Shown here one piece after another: positions 46,851 through 58,604 of a stretch of DNA of 64,000 bases. Below the pieces are notes generated by a model. The model was given only the letters and a program-made list of their open reading frames with translations. It made no database searches and was not told where the DNA came from. This DNA comes from Parelaphostrongylus tenuis (lineage: Eukaryota > Nematoda > Chromadorea > Rhabditida > Metastrongylidae), in assembly GCA_019055375.1 (NCBI GenBank), contig JAHQIW010007266.1:248001-312000 (forward strand). Direction: 5' to 3'. A program made the position numbers and the translations under genes. Each line of letters starts with the position of its first letter. The stretch's first letter is position 1.

Positions 46851-49190
46851 TAACTGTATTTGCATTTAAAGCTTTTTACAATATCATAAAATCAATTACT
46901 GCGGCAGCAACGAATTCAAAGTTTGAAGCGCGAAGAGTTTTTGTGAGGCTCCCAACGACTCCACTGTTGAAACCTTGTCAGTTATATATAGTCGAAATCC
47001 GTGAAAGTGTCAGCTGATTGGCCGAAGGTCTAGTGAATATGCCAGATAGAACAGAGTTTCACAGTGCAATTCGTCAATTTTGCGCCATTAAGCGTAGAAT
47101 GTTGGTTGAGACGATTTCACTGTGATCTTTGATATAGCTGGGGTAAGGTGTTTTCCCATGGACTTGGAGGGAGCCATTAGGGAGAAAGCCGGATTCTGCT
47201 ACTTGATGGCGTACATCGCTACTCAAACTTTGTCTATCTGGGCAAGGTGCGGCCGTCTTCATAACAACAGGTGGACCATAATACAGCATAGCAGCTCTGA
47301 TGAGAGAAAAACCGTCAACCGTCAGTCTTTTTATTATAATTAGATTGCATTATTGTGTTCAAGAAAATGACTGTTAACAATCTCGCATCTGCTTATCAAA
47401 AAAAAAAAAAAATACTGAACCATTCTATCTATGCCGAGGTTGATAGAATGATTCTGACGTTGAGAATGACGAGGTTCTGAGGATTCCTTACGCTTAGTTT
47501 TCCTCACGTAAAGCACACTTCGCGGATTTCTATTCATCATTATTAAACGATATTTATTGCTTTGGGGATTACATGAAAGTTTCGGAGTATTCCATGCTTG
47601 CAGTGAACAAGAACATGGTGACGAGATATGTATTCCCTTTCATCAACAAGTCTGTCTCAGAGCCCCTGTCATGATTCTCTTCACGTGCAAACACTATTGC
47701 GTATATCGAAACTGTATTGAAAGTACACAGTCACTAGCTGGTTTATTAGTTTAGTTGTTCACCATATTATTTAGGTTTTTCGGACAATTTTTTGAAATTT
47801 CGAAAACATGTCCGTAATATGTGTCTCTTATCTTAGTCCGTTTGAACACCGCAAAATGACATTCTAGGAACAGTAGAAAGACCGAGATTATATGATGACT
47901 TATACTGACAACTGAATCAAGTAAAAAGTTCTCACTTATAAACTCTTTTGTATCATATTATGGCCGCGATCTGAGTCAGACATTTTTCTCCTCGTTTCCA
48001 TCTATTTGTTTGTAATATGCTTTGATGTTATGTTGCGTGATGGAAATATAATGCTTAAAAATCTGACAATAGTGTGTTTATGTAGCAGAAGCGTTCTATC
48101 AATTCCTTTCTTTCCTACAGAACTGTCTGAAGAGTGGAAGAGGCTCACCTCGATAGGTAGGTATGTTATTGTGGGTTTTGTTTATATCAAAGATATCCTT
48201 GGTGGTGATCTTGACCATTTTCGATTCAGTCCAGCACTTTTGAAAGCGATTCTACAACTTGTGAGCATTATTTTGGAGGAAGGCCAAAGTTACCGAAACG
48301 CTTTTGTTGTGCCTTGAGAACAGTGTCCCTTCAGTAGATAGTACAATCTGGCGAGAACTGTGTCAATATTGTAGTAACACGATCACCTTAGCTATCAATG
48401 AGTACTTATATCAGGTGTTGTTATTGATATGTACTATACATTGCGATTTATCACTTTATCACTTCGTCTGAATTCGTATCACAGTTTCTTCTCACTGTGC
48501 GCACCAGTACTTCTAGCGCCTTGATTGAAGCTTTATCTTTTTTATAAACGTAGTAGAACACTGGTCAGACAGATCTCCCTGCGATTTTGAGGATAGACAG
48601 GCTGAAGCGTTCTTTGGCTTTTGGTATTGATTCCAGCTGTTGGGGGGAGTCGTGGATCAACATGGCGTCGCTTCCACTCCGAGCATCACTACCCAGTCGT
48701 GCACTAATTTCCAGCCTTGCGATTGCCGCTACAAAGTAATAGCCATTGACTTTCTGACAAAACCGCTCGTTCCAATGCGGCTCGTACTTTTTCGCCATAA
48801 CTAAACAATGTGGCTGTCACAATAGAGCACGTAGCATGATTAAGTAAGTAGTACACATACCGGAAAGATAATACCAGATGTTGATGTTTCAGAATCGTTT
48901 AGCTGTTGCGCGAACAGAAATACCTTAAAACGTCAACACGTTTTTTACGTCAGACTGGCCACACCTGTCTAATGTATATTCTTCAAACTATTTTTGATAA
49001 TGAACTCACATAGCAAAAAGATAAAAACACCACTATTGCGGCATGCATCTTTCATAGAAATGAACCAACCCTCGGTTACCGATGTCGATAATCGTATAAG
49101 ATTGATACAACACGATTGAACCTGATATCTACGAAAATTCATTTTATTTGACTACCTCTTACGGTGGTATGGTGTTGAAATATACTCAAT
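46851..49190. other. Intergenic with weak exon candidates
   Basis: A 36-base segment at 48119-48154 (acceptor TTTCCTACAG, donor GTAGGT) encodes LSEEWKRLTSI and could be a microexon of a plus-strand gene. A minus frame 48798-48565 (MAKKYEPHWNERFCQKVNGY ...) is coding-like but isolated. Neither is enough to call a gene. Confidence 0.3.
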
Positions 49191-49194
49191 GATG

Positions 49195-49330
49195 TAGAGT
49201 GGTGTGCAAAAACGTTTGCATTAGTTGGGATTCGAACCTTCATTTCACTCTATGCGGGAGCGCATTCTGAAGCATTGCACCACCGCGATAACGCGTGGAC
49301 AGATAACGAGTTGTAGTGTAGAAATAGTGG
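49195..49330 (-). repeat. SINE family B
   Basis: Contains GGGATTCGAACCTTC (B box reverse complement) and CATTGCACCACCGCG (A box reverse complement). Confidence 0.6.
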
Positions 49331-49548
49331 TGTTGGAACCTGATATCTACCGTGACAACCCGCAAGAGTAAGTATTAGAAGTACAAATACCGTCGTTTCT
49401 GTTATTTGTGTTATAATGACAGTGAAATAAAGATATGAGCATTTTTTTACCTGATAGTGCGTTTAAACGCTACTTATTCATGTTTTGTATGTACAAAATA
49501 ATCTATATAAACCAATAAGGATATACATGTTCTGAGCTGATAGGTCTA

Positions 49549-49596
49549 GTGGTATACAAGCGCCAGTTTCACCCTATTGGGACTCATCAGTACCAC
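49549..49596 (-). ncRNA. Hammerhead ribozyme motif, element B left arm
   Basis: Stem I GTGGTA/TACCAC pairs at all six positions. Core CTGATGA is canonical. Stem II is GTCC.../GGGT with loop CAATA, partly wobble. GAAA. Stem III ACTGGC/GCTTGT and A at the cleavage position. This is the best single match to the hammerhead consensus in the window. Confidence 0.7.
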
Positions 49597-49885
49597 CCTC
49601 CCTCGGTTCAGCAGATCCCTGAGGTTGAATAGTCCTCTTTAAGGAATCGATGCCGAGTATTAAATCACCCCTAGTCAGGTGATGCACTTACCTGACATTG
49701 TGGTGACATTACAAAAAAAAGCGGTCGATAGAAGAGGTATGTTTCATTATAACAGCTACGCGCTCGACTGCTGGTCACCACAATGTCAGGTAAGTACATC
49801 ACCTGACTTGAGGTGATTTATTACTCGGCGTCGATTCCTTATAGAGGATTATTCAACCTCAGGGGATCGGCTGAACCGAGGGAGG

Positions 49886-49933
49886 GTGGTACTGTTGAGT
49901 CCCAAAAGCACGAAACAGGCGCCTGTATATCAA
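49886..49933 (+). ncRNA. Hammerhead ribozyme motif, element B right arm
   Basis: Stem I GTGGTA/TATCAA (4-5 pairs). Core CTGTTGA (A6 changed to T). Stem II GTCC/GCAC with loop CAAAA. GAAA. Perfect palindromic stem III ACAGGCGCCTGT and A17. Combining arms restores stem II as GTCC/GGAC. Confidence 0.6.
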
Positions 49934-50035
49934 TAGACCTATCAGCTCAAAACATGCATATCCTTATCAGATTGATCATTTTAAGGAGGTCTATAAACAA
50001 AGCGGTTGATAGAAGAGGTATGTTTCAATCTATAC

Positions 50036-51429
50036 AAAGATTTTATTAAGACTTTGAAGATGGAGGCTTTGGACCCGAGAAAGCCATATCTTTTTCTATT
50101 TACCAATTTTTGATTTGAATTTAGCAATCACAAGTAGTACTCTGGCTGTGCAGTGCAGGGAGGGTAAAGTCGATAAGGTAAAACTTTCTAAACCTCCCAC
50201 TTGAGCTCCTTTATGACGATTTCGAACGGTTTTGCAACATGAGGTCGAACGTTACCATGGAGAGAAATTGAAAAGTTCGTGCCGCTTTAGTTTTATAATA
50301 TGACGTTTGCCATGAAATTGCATATCGATAGTTTTGTTCAATTGAACACTTTTTTATGAGCATTTTGGCATCTTGACTATACCTGCTTTAATATAGAACC
50401 CGATCTAAGCTCCATTAATCTTGTGCGCCTCCTCACTACCATTTTCTCCTACGCACCATTCGTTCATGATTAACAAGAGAATTTGTTCCCCGACAACTCC
50501 ATTTCAAGGCAACTATAGGCATGTTGTATATTGAAATGTTTATAAGAAAATGCATGATTGAATGGTGTGAAAATCAGGCTATTTAAATCACATTTGTTCG
50601 ACAAATATCGAAAGAAATATTCCCGCAAATGGCGTTTTGAGGGTACACAAGTCGTCATTTTCAAGGGTGATAAAAACCACCGCATAAAATGTTTTGGGTT
50701 CTTTCCATTTGGTGGCACAGATTTCCAAGCCTATCCTTTACGCTGGACAGAAAGCTTGCATAAAGAGTGTTTGTAATTATTCAAAAGCTCAAATCTTTTT
50801 TATCAATATGGGGAGTAAAAGGCTTAATGAAAAGTTTGCGGAGTTACAACTGTTGCCGATTTAAGCGCTAAATGTACTCCAAGGTCGGCCAGTCACATAA
50901 CATGAAAAGCATCTGGTGGATGAATAAAGAGAGAAGTGGAGTGGATACCCAAAGAAGGTAAGCGTCCTTCTTCAAGGCGAGCAGAAGGAGTGCAAAGTTG
51001 AGAAAATGTTAGACTTGCATCACATCAGCATCTCATAATCTCATGCCTGTTGCCCTGAGAGATTTTATATATTTCATTGAGCCCGACTCAATACCACAAT
51101 TGATTTTATGTATCTCGATACTTTTTGCATTCAATTCGTTTACTCTCTGTAAAAGTCTTCGAATATTTCACGTGTTATTCCGACTGCTGCTTGCGGATTT
51201 CGCTTTCCTTATGAATGTTGTAGAATGGTAGATGAGACAACTCTTCATGTTTTTTACGAGGAATCCGGGCTAAAGCGTTCCTAGACGTCCATATGATTGA
51301 TTGCACGAGAGTGTGGCGAACGGAGAATGAACTAGAGCTTTGTTTCGTTATGCACTGCATAAATAACCACTGTGTTATTTCGCCTTTTATCCTAAGGTTG
51401 CTGTTTAAAAACGAAAGAATCTCAACGGC
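50036..51429. other. Intergenic, nothing recognised
   Basis: Frames on both strands at 50470-50776 and 51043-51462 are AT-rich, overlap each other and have no splice context. Confidence 0.3.
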
Positions 51430-51980
51430 ACTTTTGAATCTATGCCACATGATCTGACACAACCATAACTTTACTTAGCCACACAAAAGGATTCATAGTG
51501 TTTAGAGTTTGCCAGTTGAATGAGGACAGATTTTTTTTGTATGTGTAAAAAACAGATATTCTGAACACGATAATTTCTTTGTAGTCATTTTCAGAATGCG
51601 CTCAGCTATTTGCTTTATTTGCTTTATCTAACTGAGCTGTAAGAATGCTGAGAATGCTTGGAAAAGCGCTACTCGAGCTAGACGAGAGCCATTTATCAAT
51701 CTTTTTCATATTTTCGGTGTCTTACAAATGGCGAACAATTGTTGCTTCACTAGTGCTAAGCTGAAATGCAACCACCGAGTGTTTCAACAATGCAGACCCT
51801 CTACCATTTTCTCTGTGGGCAGTGTGCAGAAGGTTTTTCTTTGACAAGGCTCAAGCGAAGGATTTCCAACCGTCTGTTACTCTGTATTCGGAAGAGATTT
51901 CTTAGCCCTTGCTTTGATAACATTTCGTGTCAAATTAGCAGTCACACGACTAAGTCCGAAATTACGATGAAACAAAGTTT
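51430..51980. repeat. Dispersed repeat R, copy 2
   Basis: Diverged direct copy of 24150-24670. The part equivalent to the exon at 24.6 kb is present but its frame is broken here. Confidence 0.55.
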
Positions 51981-53270
51981 GAATATTCTTATGAGAGAAT
52001 TCGAAACGATGAGAAATTTTCCTAATCTTGTTGCTAGAAAATGACTGCATAATTTTGTGTTTGTAGATATCATGACAAAAGTTTCATTCTTTCCTCTAGA
52101 AGGTTCCTACTCGAGTTAGCATTAGTTATAGGTCTGTCTACGTTCGTAAACTCTTTACGTAATAGATCCTAGATAGCAGAGTTGACTTGACTAAGAATGG
52201 CCATGTTTCAAACATTTTGGGAATGACTCAGTACGACGGCTCGTATCCGTCACTCGCTCGACGCGCCATGATGTTTTATGGGAGTGGAAGGGACCGCTTT
52301 CTCTCTGTATTACCAAAGAGAACCATCAAATTTGGTTGATACTGAGGTGGGAGCTTTTTGCTGCATGAGCGTCCCACTTAGTGCTAGACAATCAATGAGC
52401 TCTGGAAAAAAGCTCGACTATCTATGCATCTTACCAAATTATCTTCAAAACGTCACGCGAAAACTGAACTACAACCATGCGTAGACAAACTGTACGAGAC
52501 ATTACTTGCCAGTTCTAACACTGCTCGCGAAAAAACCTGGTCCTTGAATGGGTCATGGAGAAACTTCAATTGTATAACACGAATTCATAGTGATGCCGTA
52601 TTCGGTCTCGGAATAGCGAGTATTATCTAATGTAATAAAACGGTTTGGCTCCAGAATTGAGGAGGGAGGATAAGTGGAAGGGGGACACAAGAAAATCACT
52701 TTACGCTAGGATCAAGCTTAAGATGATCCCAGAACGTGAATGTGGTGCTTATAAAGCTCTCTGCACGACCCGAGCGCATAGTGCGACTGTTGGGTAGGAC
52801 ACTGAACTGGAAAATTCGCAGGCATCAGCTCAGCTTATTCAACTATAAACAAGGTGCACGTGCCGTATGAGTGACTACCATAACTACTGTCATCATTATT
52901 ACTGCAATTATTATTGTTTTGATAATCGTATCAATGAAATTATCTCACACTACCTCACGATGGCCTGCCCTAGTAAGACTCCCTTTTCCCCCAAAATCAC
53001 GTGGAATTGTAAAACAGGATTAGATTAGAAGCACAGTATTCTCTCGTCTTAACGTCGCCTCGAAAAACACTCAAAGCATAGTCTTACCAGATTCTTTGCA
53101 GCACGCACAATTTACTGATTTACTGATAATACCTTCATCCCTTGTCGTTTAAGTCTCATTGACACCCTTGTGGACGGACGTTGCCAATGATTAGACGTTG
53201 TAGCTTCTAAGCCTCACGATTGTATGCTTGTTCATTTTTAAATAATCTCAAAAAATCTAACACTTGGTAT
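51981..53270. other. Intergenic, nothing recognised
   Basis: Two short frames at 52278-52630 with no family resemblance. Confidence 0.3.
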
Positions 53271-53274
53271 TGTT

Positions 53275-53520
53275 CCGTACCTGATAAATATGCCATGCAT
53301 TAGACTTGATCAAGCATCGCTATGAATGTCATAAGGCGTATCTGGTGTTTACAATAACTCGCAGTTACCTACCGATTTATTATGTCACTGCTACTATCTT
53401 CCCAAATAAGTTTAATATCACTCTGGTGACAAAGACAATGGGCTTGGTAAGCTCGGAGCGCGGTATTCAACCAGAAGCAATGTGTAGCAGTGCATAGCAC
53501 CATTAACTACTGCACCTTAT
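53275..53520 (-). repeat. SINE family A, degraded
   Basis: Tail ATATGCCATGCATTAG, body CTCGCAGTTACCTACCGAT, and head ending ACTACTGCACC, in the same order as the other minus-oriented copies. Confidence 0.6.
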
Positions 53521-54689
53521 TTCGCCGATAAAAACCAAAAGTGCTGATTAATTACCGATTACACTACCAAGTGAAAAAATGAATATATCCTCAATATATG
53601 GAGGAACTTTCTTGGCATACAGAGAAAAGTTACCTTACAAATCTAACAAGCTACAAAAATTTACCAAGTGTTGTGGGCAGCGAAGTGGTAAGAGGTGCGG
53701 TGTAATACTTTATACTGGACGTTGTTCGACCCCACCCCGAGAAACCAGGCCTCCCGCACTTCTGCTTTATGCTAGTATTAGACAGCGAAAAAGGGAAATC
53801 GACTGATGGTCAATGACTTTTATGAAGAAGTCGACGCTCTTGAATAGTAGCCTCATCCACATGTAAATCCGAAGTCCTATAAGAATGACGGATGCGAGAA
53901 TCAGTAAATCTTCATGTATGAAAACAAGAAGAGCACCATGAATACGATTTTGATGTAATATTAAAAAATTTCGCGTAAACATATTCAGAGTAAAATAAGT
54001 TGATTGAACGTGTAGGAAAAAATAAGACCATAAGCTGTATCAGTGAGCGATCAAAGTTTTAATTTATAAAAACCATAACCCATCTCCTTTGTGCAAAACT
54101 ATCTTTTAGCAATGTTTATCAAACAATCTACATTGGGGCGGACTAAGCGATAAGATAAGGCGCGCTTCAGCACTCTATCAGCCATAAATCGCAATTACTG
54201 GTGCTCACTCAACTTTTGCCTCGTCCATGACTTCCTCTGGCTCTTTGTATGCTCTTTGACTACTTTGAGATTCACTTGTGATTTTGAAAGCTGTCTACAA
54301 ACAAGTAAAGTCATACTTAGGGATTTTTCCTAGAATAAGCTATGCAGAAAAGGCAAGTATTATCAAAAGGAAAAGCTGAAGCAACCTAACAAAGACCGAA
54401 TATTTCTCAACATTCGCCCATGTGGTGGTTCATCACTTTTGAGGCAAACAACCCACATTATACCTCAAAAAATCTAGCTTCAAATCTGCACTACAAGAGT
54501 TATTGATGGAATCTTCTTCTTACTGTATGAGTTATTTTGTTCTCTATTTTTTCTTTTTCATGTTATTGCACATTGCCGCCTGCCCAATCTGGCTGCTGAC
54601 CGTCATTAGAATGTCAAACTATGCTTGCGTGCTGATGTTCATAATGAACATCACCTTTGAAAGCTTACATGAGTCACGCTCTCCTATCA
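53521..54689. other. Intergenic, possible membrane exon only
   Basis: A minus frame at 53982-53767 contains a hydrophobic stretch (LLILASVILIGLRIYMWM) but no clear splice sites. Confidence 0.3.
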
Positions 54690-56216
54690 TCACGTGAAAC
54701 AGAGGAGAATGGATGTGTCTCCCACCGGTTTTTCCTTCCGAGGTCGGACATGGGCAAAAATTGATAGAACTCGGTCCGGAGATAACAAAACCTGAATATC
54801 TGAGGACCCTTCCCTAATTCTTGATAATACACTAGCTTGACTCTTCACTTGACACATGTCAGAACGCAAGGTTCCCAGTCAGTGGCAAACCACCAAAACC
54901 GTGCTATTCTTCAACAAGGGGGACCTTCACGGCATAGACAATATCACCCAATCTGCCTGCTTTCCGTCGCCTATAAACTCTTCACTCGAGTCATCCCAAA
55001 CAGTATTGAAAAAACACCTGAGGAAGGATGGCCATGCAATCTAGCAAGGTTTTGAAAAGATATCAGGACACATCTACCAGATAACAAAATTGATTGAAGT
55101 TTTGCGAGAGTACAAAAGACCACTTTATCTCTTTTTGTCGACCTGTAGAATACCTTTGGTTCACTTGCAATAGATACAGTCATGGAAGCTCTGGACAGGT
55201 AGAGAGGGCGTCCCTACTCAGTACATAGAGATTTTTCATACGCTCTTATAAACTTTCACAACTAAAATATCGCCACTCTACAACGGTATTATTATCGACG
55301 TAAGAAACGGTTCGACAAGATACCATTTCTCTGAAATAAATCTCTGCCATCCTCCAGAATGTCATATGAACATTAGAATGAGACAACTGTGAGTGGAATT
55401 TGATGGTTGACAATTATACCACTTTCGCATTGTTGATAACATCGTTCTTATAACAACGAGCATCAAGCAGGCGGAACGATTGCTGACTGTTTTCAACAAC
55501 GTCTGTGCAACGATTGGTTTCCGACTAAATCGCACAAAACGTTCATTACGTAAGGACTTACTGAATGCCGAATTTCCCATCAAAGAGAATGAAAATCTCT
55601 GCATGATTCAGTGAAGTCTACTTAGCCGAAAAGCCAGTGTGAAGAACGGCTCAGCTCTCCAATTGAGCAGAAATAAACAAGCATTTTAAGTTTCGTTCAA
55701 GAGCATCGAAGACAAAGTGAAGAAAACAAAGAGCACCCATCTCGTTGACTACGTTAACTCGGTGGTCTCCCTTTTCTATGAGATTTGTTTCAGAACCTGT
55801 TTGCTATGTAATCAAGATGAGAAAGGTCACTTAGTGATATTGAACGCGCAGTGGAAAGTCGATGCTAGGAGTAACCTGTATCTCACAAATGAAAGAATTA
55901 ATCCAAAGTGCCCAAAAATCAAGGACGCCATTCTACACAAGCAAGCAATCCAATATCACATAGGCCGCACACATAGTCCGTTAAGCCACAATAGATGGAC
56001 CGAGACCGATTGAAGTCCTTAGGATGTCAAATACTCAATAAAAAGGCTAGCGACCCGATTCCCCGGTTTCTTCACGAAAACAATAAAAGATTGATATGAT
56101 GCTCATCAAATTTCTCAGCGAAGGGAAGCCATCGGGCTACTCTTCACGTGATTGGGAAAAGAGGAATTTTCGAATGTCGCTTGAGTCACTCGATCATCAT
56201 CAGGACAACAGGTGAC
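54690..56216 (+). mobile_element. Highly decayed RTE-type LINE
   Basis: Spans from the 'PEHLK.LP' block to the 3' end. Pieces in shifting frames: MSERKVPSQWQTTKTVLF, FNKGDLHGIDN, HFRIVDNIVLITT (catalytic box degraded to VDN), WKVDARSNL, NRWTETD, and a terminal GACAACAGGTGACAG. Older than the 0.1 and 36 kb copies. Confidence 0.85.
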
Positions 56217-56582
56217 AGCTAACAGGTAGACAGTATTCTGATTTACTAGTATCCAGTGAAGTTCGGAGACTATAACACCATCCGGAATTGTCTGTGTGGA
56301 AACACACTGATGAGCATGTTTTCTGTAACCTTTGCTATTCATGCATAAGACCAGATGCTCTGGCCCATCACTCACGTCTGTCATTTGTTAATGGAAACTG
56401 TCCTTTTGAGAGCGAATAATCTATGACTTTTTTGCTTATCTACGTTTTTAAGGCTACTACGTAAATTTCTTATGGTGTTTTCAATTTGTGCATCCCGAAA
56501 TTTTTCCCTTATTCATACCGAAAGCAGAGATTTTTTTCAACTGCTCCAGTCTTCATTATCTTATTATTGTATCTCCAATTAA

Positions 56583-57307
56583 GTTTCCAAACTTGATCCA
56601 AAAATCCAAATATTTGATTTTGTAATCGAAAGTATCAACTAACTTCAAATAAAGCATTTTCCGTCTGCCTGGCTGCAATACTGCCAACGCTCCGGCAACA
56701 AGTCGATTTCGCGCTCGTTCATGAAACTCACTCTTCTTCGATGCAAACCAATCGGTCAATTCTCAACGCAAATGATTGATGTATCAAACTTCTTCTTGTC
56801 CAACCAGTGCTTCAGTGATCTGAAGAGATGAAAATTGGACGGAGGCAGGCGTCCAGCGATTACGGCGGATGATCCAAATGCTCCCAACCCAAATCGGTCA
56901 ACTTCGTCCTTGTTTTCCTGGCAATGTGTGGCTTTGCATTGTCTTCAAGCAAAATGACTTGGCAACGGCGGTGCGTAAAATCGCTTGATTGCAACGGTCC
57001 AGCTGCTGACAACATCACTCGGCGTTGATGGTCTGACCGGCTTGCAACAGTCCCAATGAAGTGGCCCACTTCGGTCCCGGAAAATGATAAACATTACTGT
57101 TGGCGCGAATCGACTTGGTTTCGGTGTTGGTGTTCCTTGCTGACCTGGTGACAACCACTGATTGGGACGACGCTGGCTCTTAAAGAAGACTCACTTCTAT
57201 AGCAGAACTGCATCCAGTCAGACGGAGAATACTTCAGTTAATGTTATTTGATACTTTCGACTACTTGAAAACATAAATTTTTGAATTTTTGGATAAAGTT
57301 CGGAAAC
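56583..57307 (-). mobile_element. Deleted mariner, catalytic half
   Basis: 725 bases with inverted ends (GTTTCCAAACTTGATCC and its partner GGATAAAGTTCGGAAAC); homology between the ends extends about 65 bases inward. The minus strand encodes VILLEDNAKPHIARKT, then LTDLGWEHLDHPP and LTDWFASKKSEFHERARNR, the second-Asp region and C-terminus of a mariner transposase, with several frameshifts. The N-terminal DNA-binding domain is missing. Confidence 0.85.
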
Positions 57308-57319
57308 TAGATGAAGACC

Positions 57320-57849
57320 TAATAAATCGCTCCATAAGTTGGCACTAGAGCAATAAACACAGATTTATTGACCAGAAGTAAATAAAATTGTATCATTTTG
57401 GTATCGTTCGATTGTGAGTATTCTTGCGAATATCTTGGTAAACAAGTTGCCCATAGTTACTATGAGATAGAGCTGTGTTGGGATCAAATTAACTTGCTAC
57501 TCATGCAGTAATGGCTCGTAGGGGAAAATGCGAGTGAAGCGGCGCCACATTGATGGAGCTCGAGGCGATGGTACGATTGCAGAAAAGACGGTTAGGCAGT
57601 GGTTCGCGGAGTTTAAAGCTGAAGAGAACAGTCTGGAGGATCAGTCGTGCTCGGGCCGTCCACATGAAGCCTCATAAATTGACGCCCCGCTTCACTAGCA
57701 TTTGCTCTTAAAGCGAGCATACGCAAGTTGCAAACCAAAATGTTTGCAAGAAAATACGCAATTAAACGATGACGAAAACTGCAATCTTCATTGGGTTAAA
57801 AATTTGATGTTTACTGCTTTTGTGCCGAAACTTATTGAACGACTTGATA
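57320..57849 (+). mobile_element. Deleted mariner, DNA-binding half
   Basis: Ends match the 2.4 and 24.9 kb terminal repeats (AAGTTGGCACTAGAGCAATA; TGTGCCGAAACTTATTGA). The plus strand encodes GDGTIAEKTVRQWFAEFK, then AEENSLEDQSCSGRP, the helix-turn-helix domain, and then jumps directly to the 3' end. It belongs to a different mariner family from its neighbour 13 bases away. Confidence 0.8.
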
Positions 57850-58604
57850 GTAAATGTCGATATGATAATGTCATAAGTGCACTTCATAGAGCTAACGTAA
57901 GAAAACGGGTCGAAAGTTCCCAAAACATGAGGACGTAGTGAGGAGGAAGAAGGAAAAATCTATCCGTATGTCTATGTCCCAGACATCCCTAATTCCTCTC
58001 ACCTCAATGCATGCCTCGGGAAACCTGCACATACGCTATCGGAATGAGGAATGAGTCATGGTTATCGAACGCGCCATGACACATGATAGAAGCTGTACCA
58101 TGCAAGCAAAATAATCAACCAAATAAAGCAACCATAAATGTGCGTATAAGGGATTCGCCTCAACATTAGCCGCTCTTTGTGACCCTCTAACTGCTAATTC
58201 TCATGGATGATATCCAACAAAAAGTCTATCGCTTTGATAGGTCAGACTTTTCATGAAGATTTCAGATGGAAAATTACGGTTTTTATCTTATGTTCACAAT
58301 GAATATACTCCAGCGAGCAGCTCTGATAAGGCGACAAATGCGAGCGGAAACTTTACCAATACGTCTATATGTCTGCGAAGGACAGCTAGTACAAGTGGAT
58401 TTATGAAGTAAAATATAAACGAAGTTTGCAGTTGAATGTGAAAAAGCAGTATTTCGTGCACAGAGGCTATAGAAAACTGAAGAACGTGTTGTTGTTACAT
58501 ACGATTTGCGTTGCTAATGAGATCAATTAGAACAGATGGACGTCGTTTACCTCAAAGACGGATCTTTGAGAAAGAATGATAATATTAATAATGAGCGATG
58601 AGAT
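57850..58604. other. Intergenic, nothing recognised
   Basis: Spacer between the mariner and the 3' end of the minus-strand model. No coding evidence. Confidence 0.3.

Larger units (their letters stand above)
49515..50035. repeat. Foldback element B carrying two hammerheads
   Basis: Inverted arms 49515-49708 and 49772-49967 (outer ends ATAAGGATATACATG and CATGCATATCCTTAT). A spacer block at 49721 (GCGGTCGATAGAAGAGG) recurs directly outside the right arm at 50002, giving a tandem period of 281 bases. The layout is the same as element A although the sequence differs. Confidence 0.75.
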
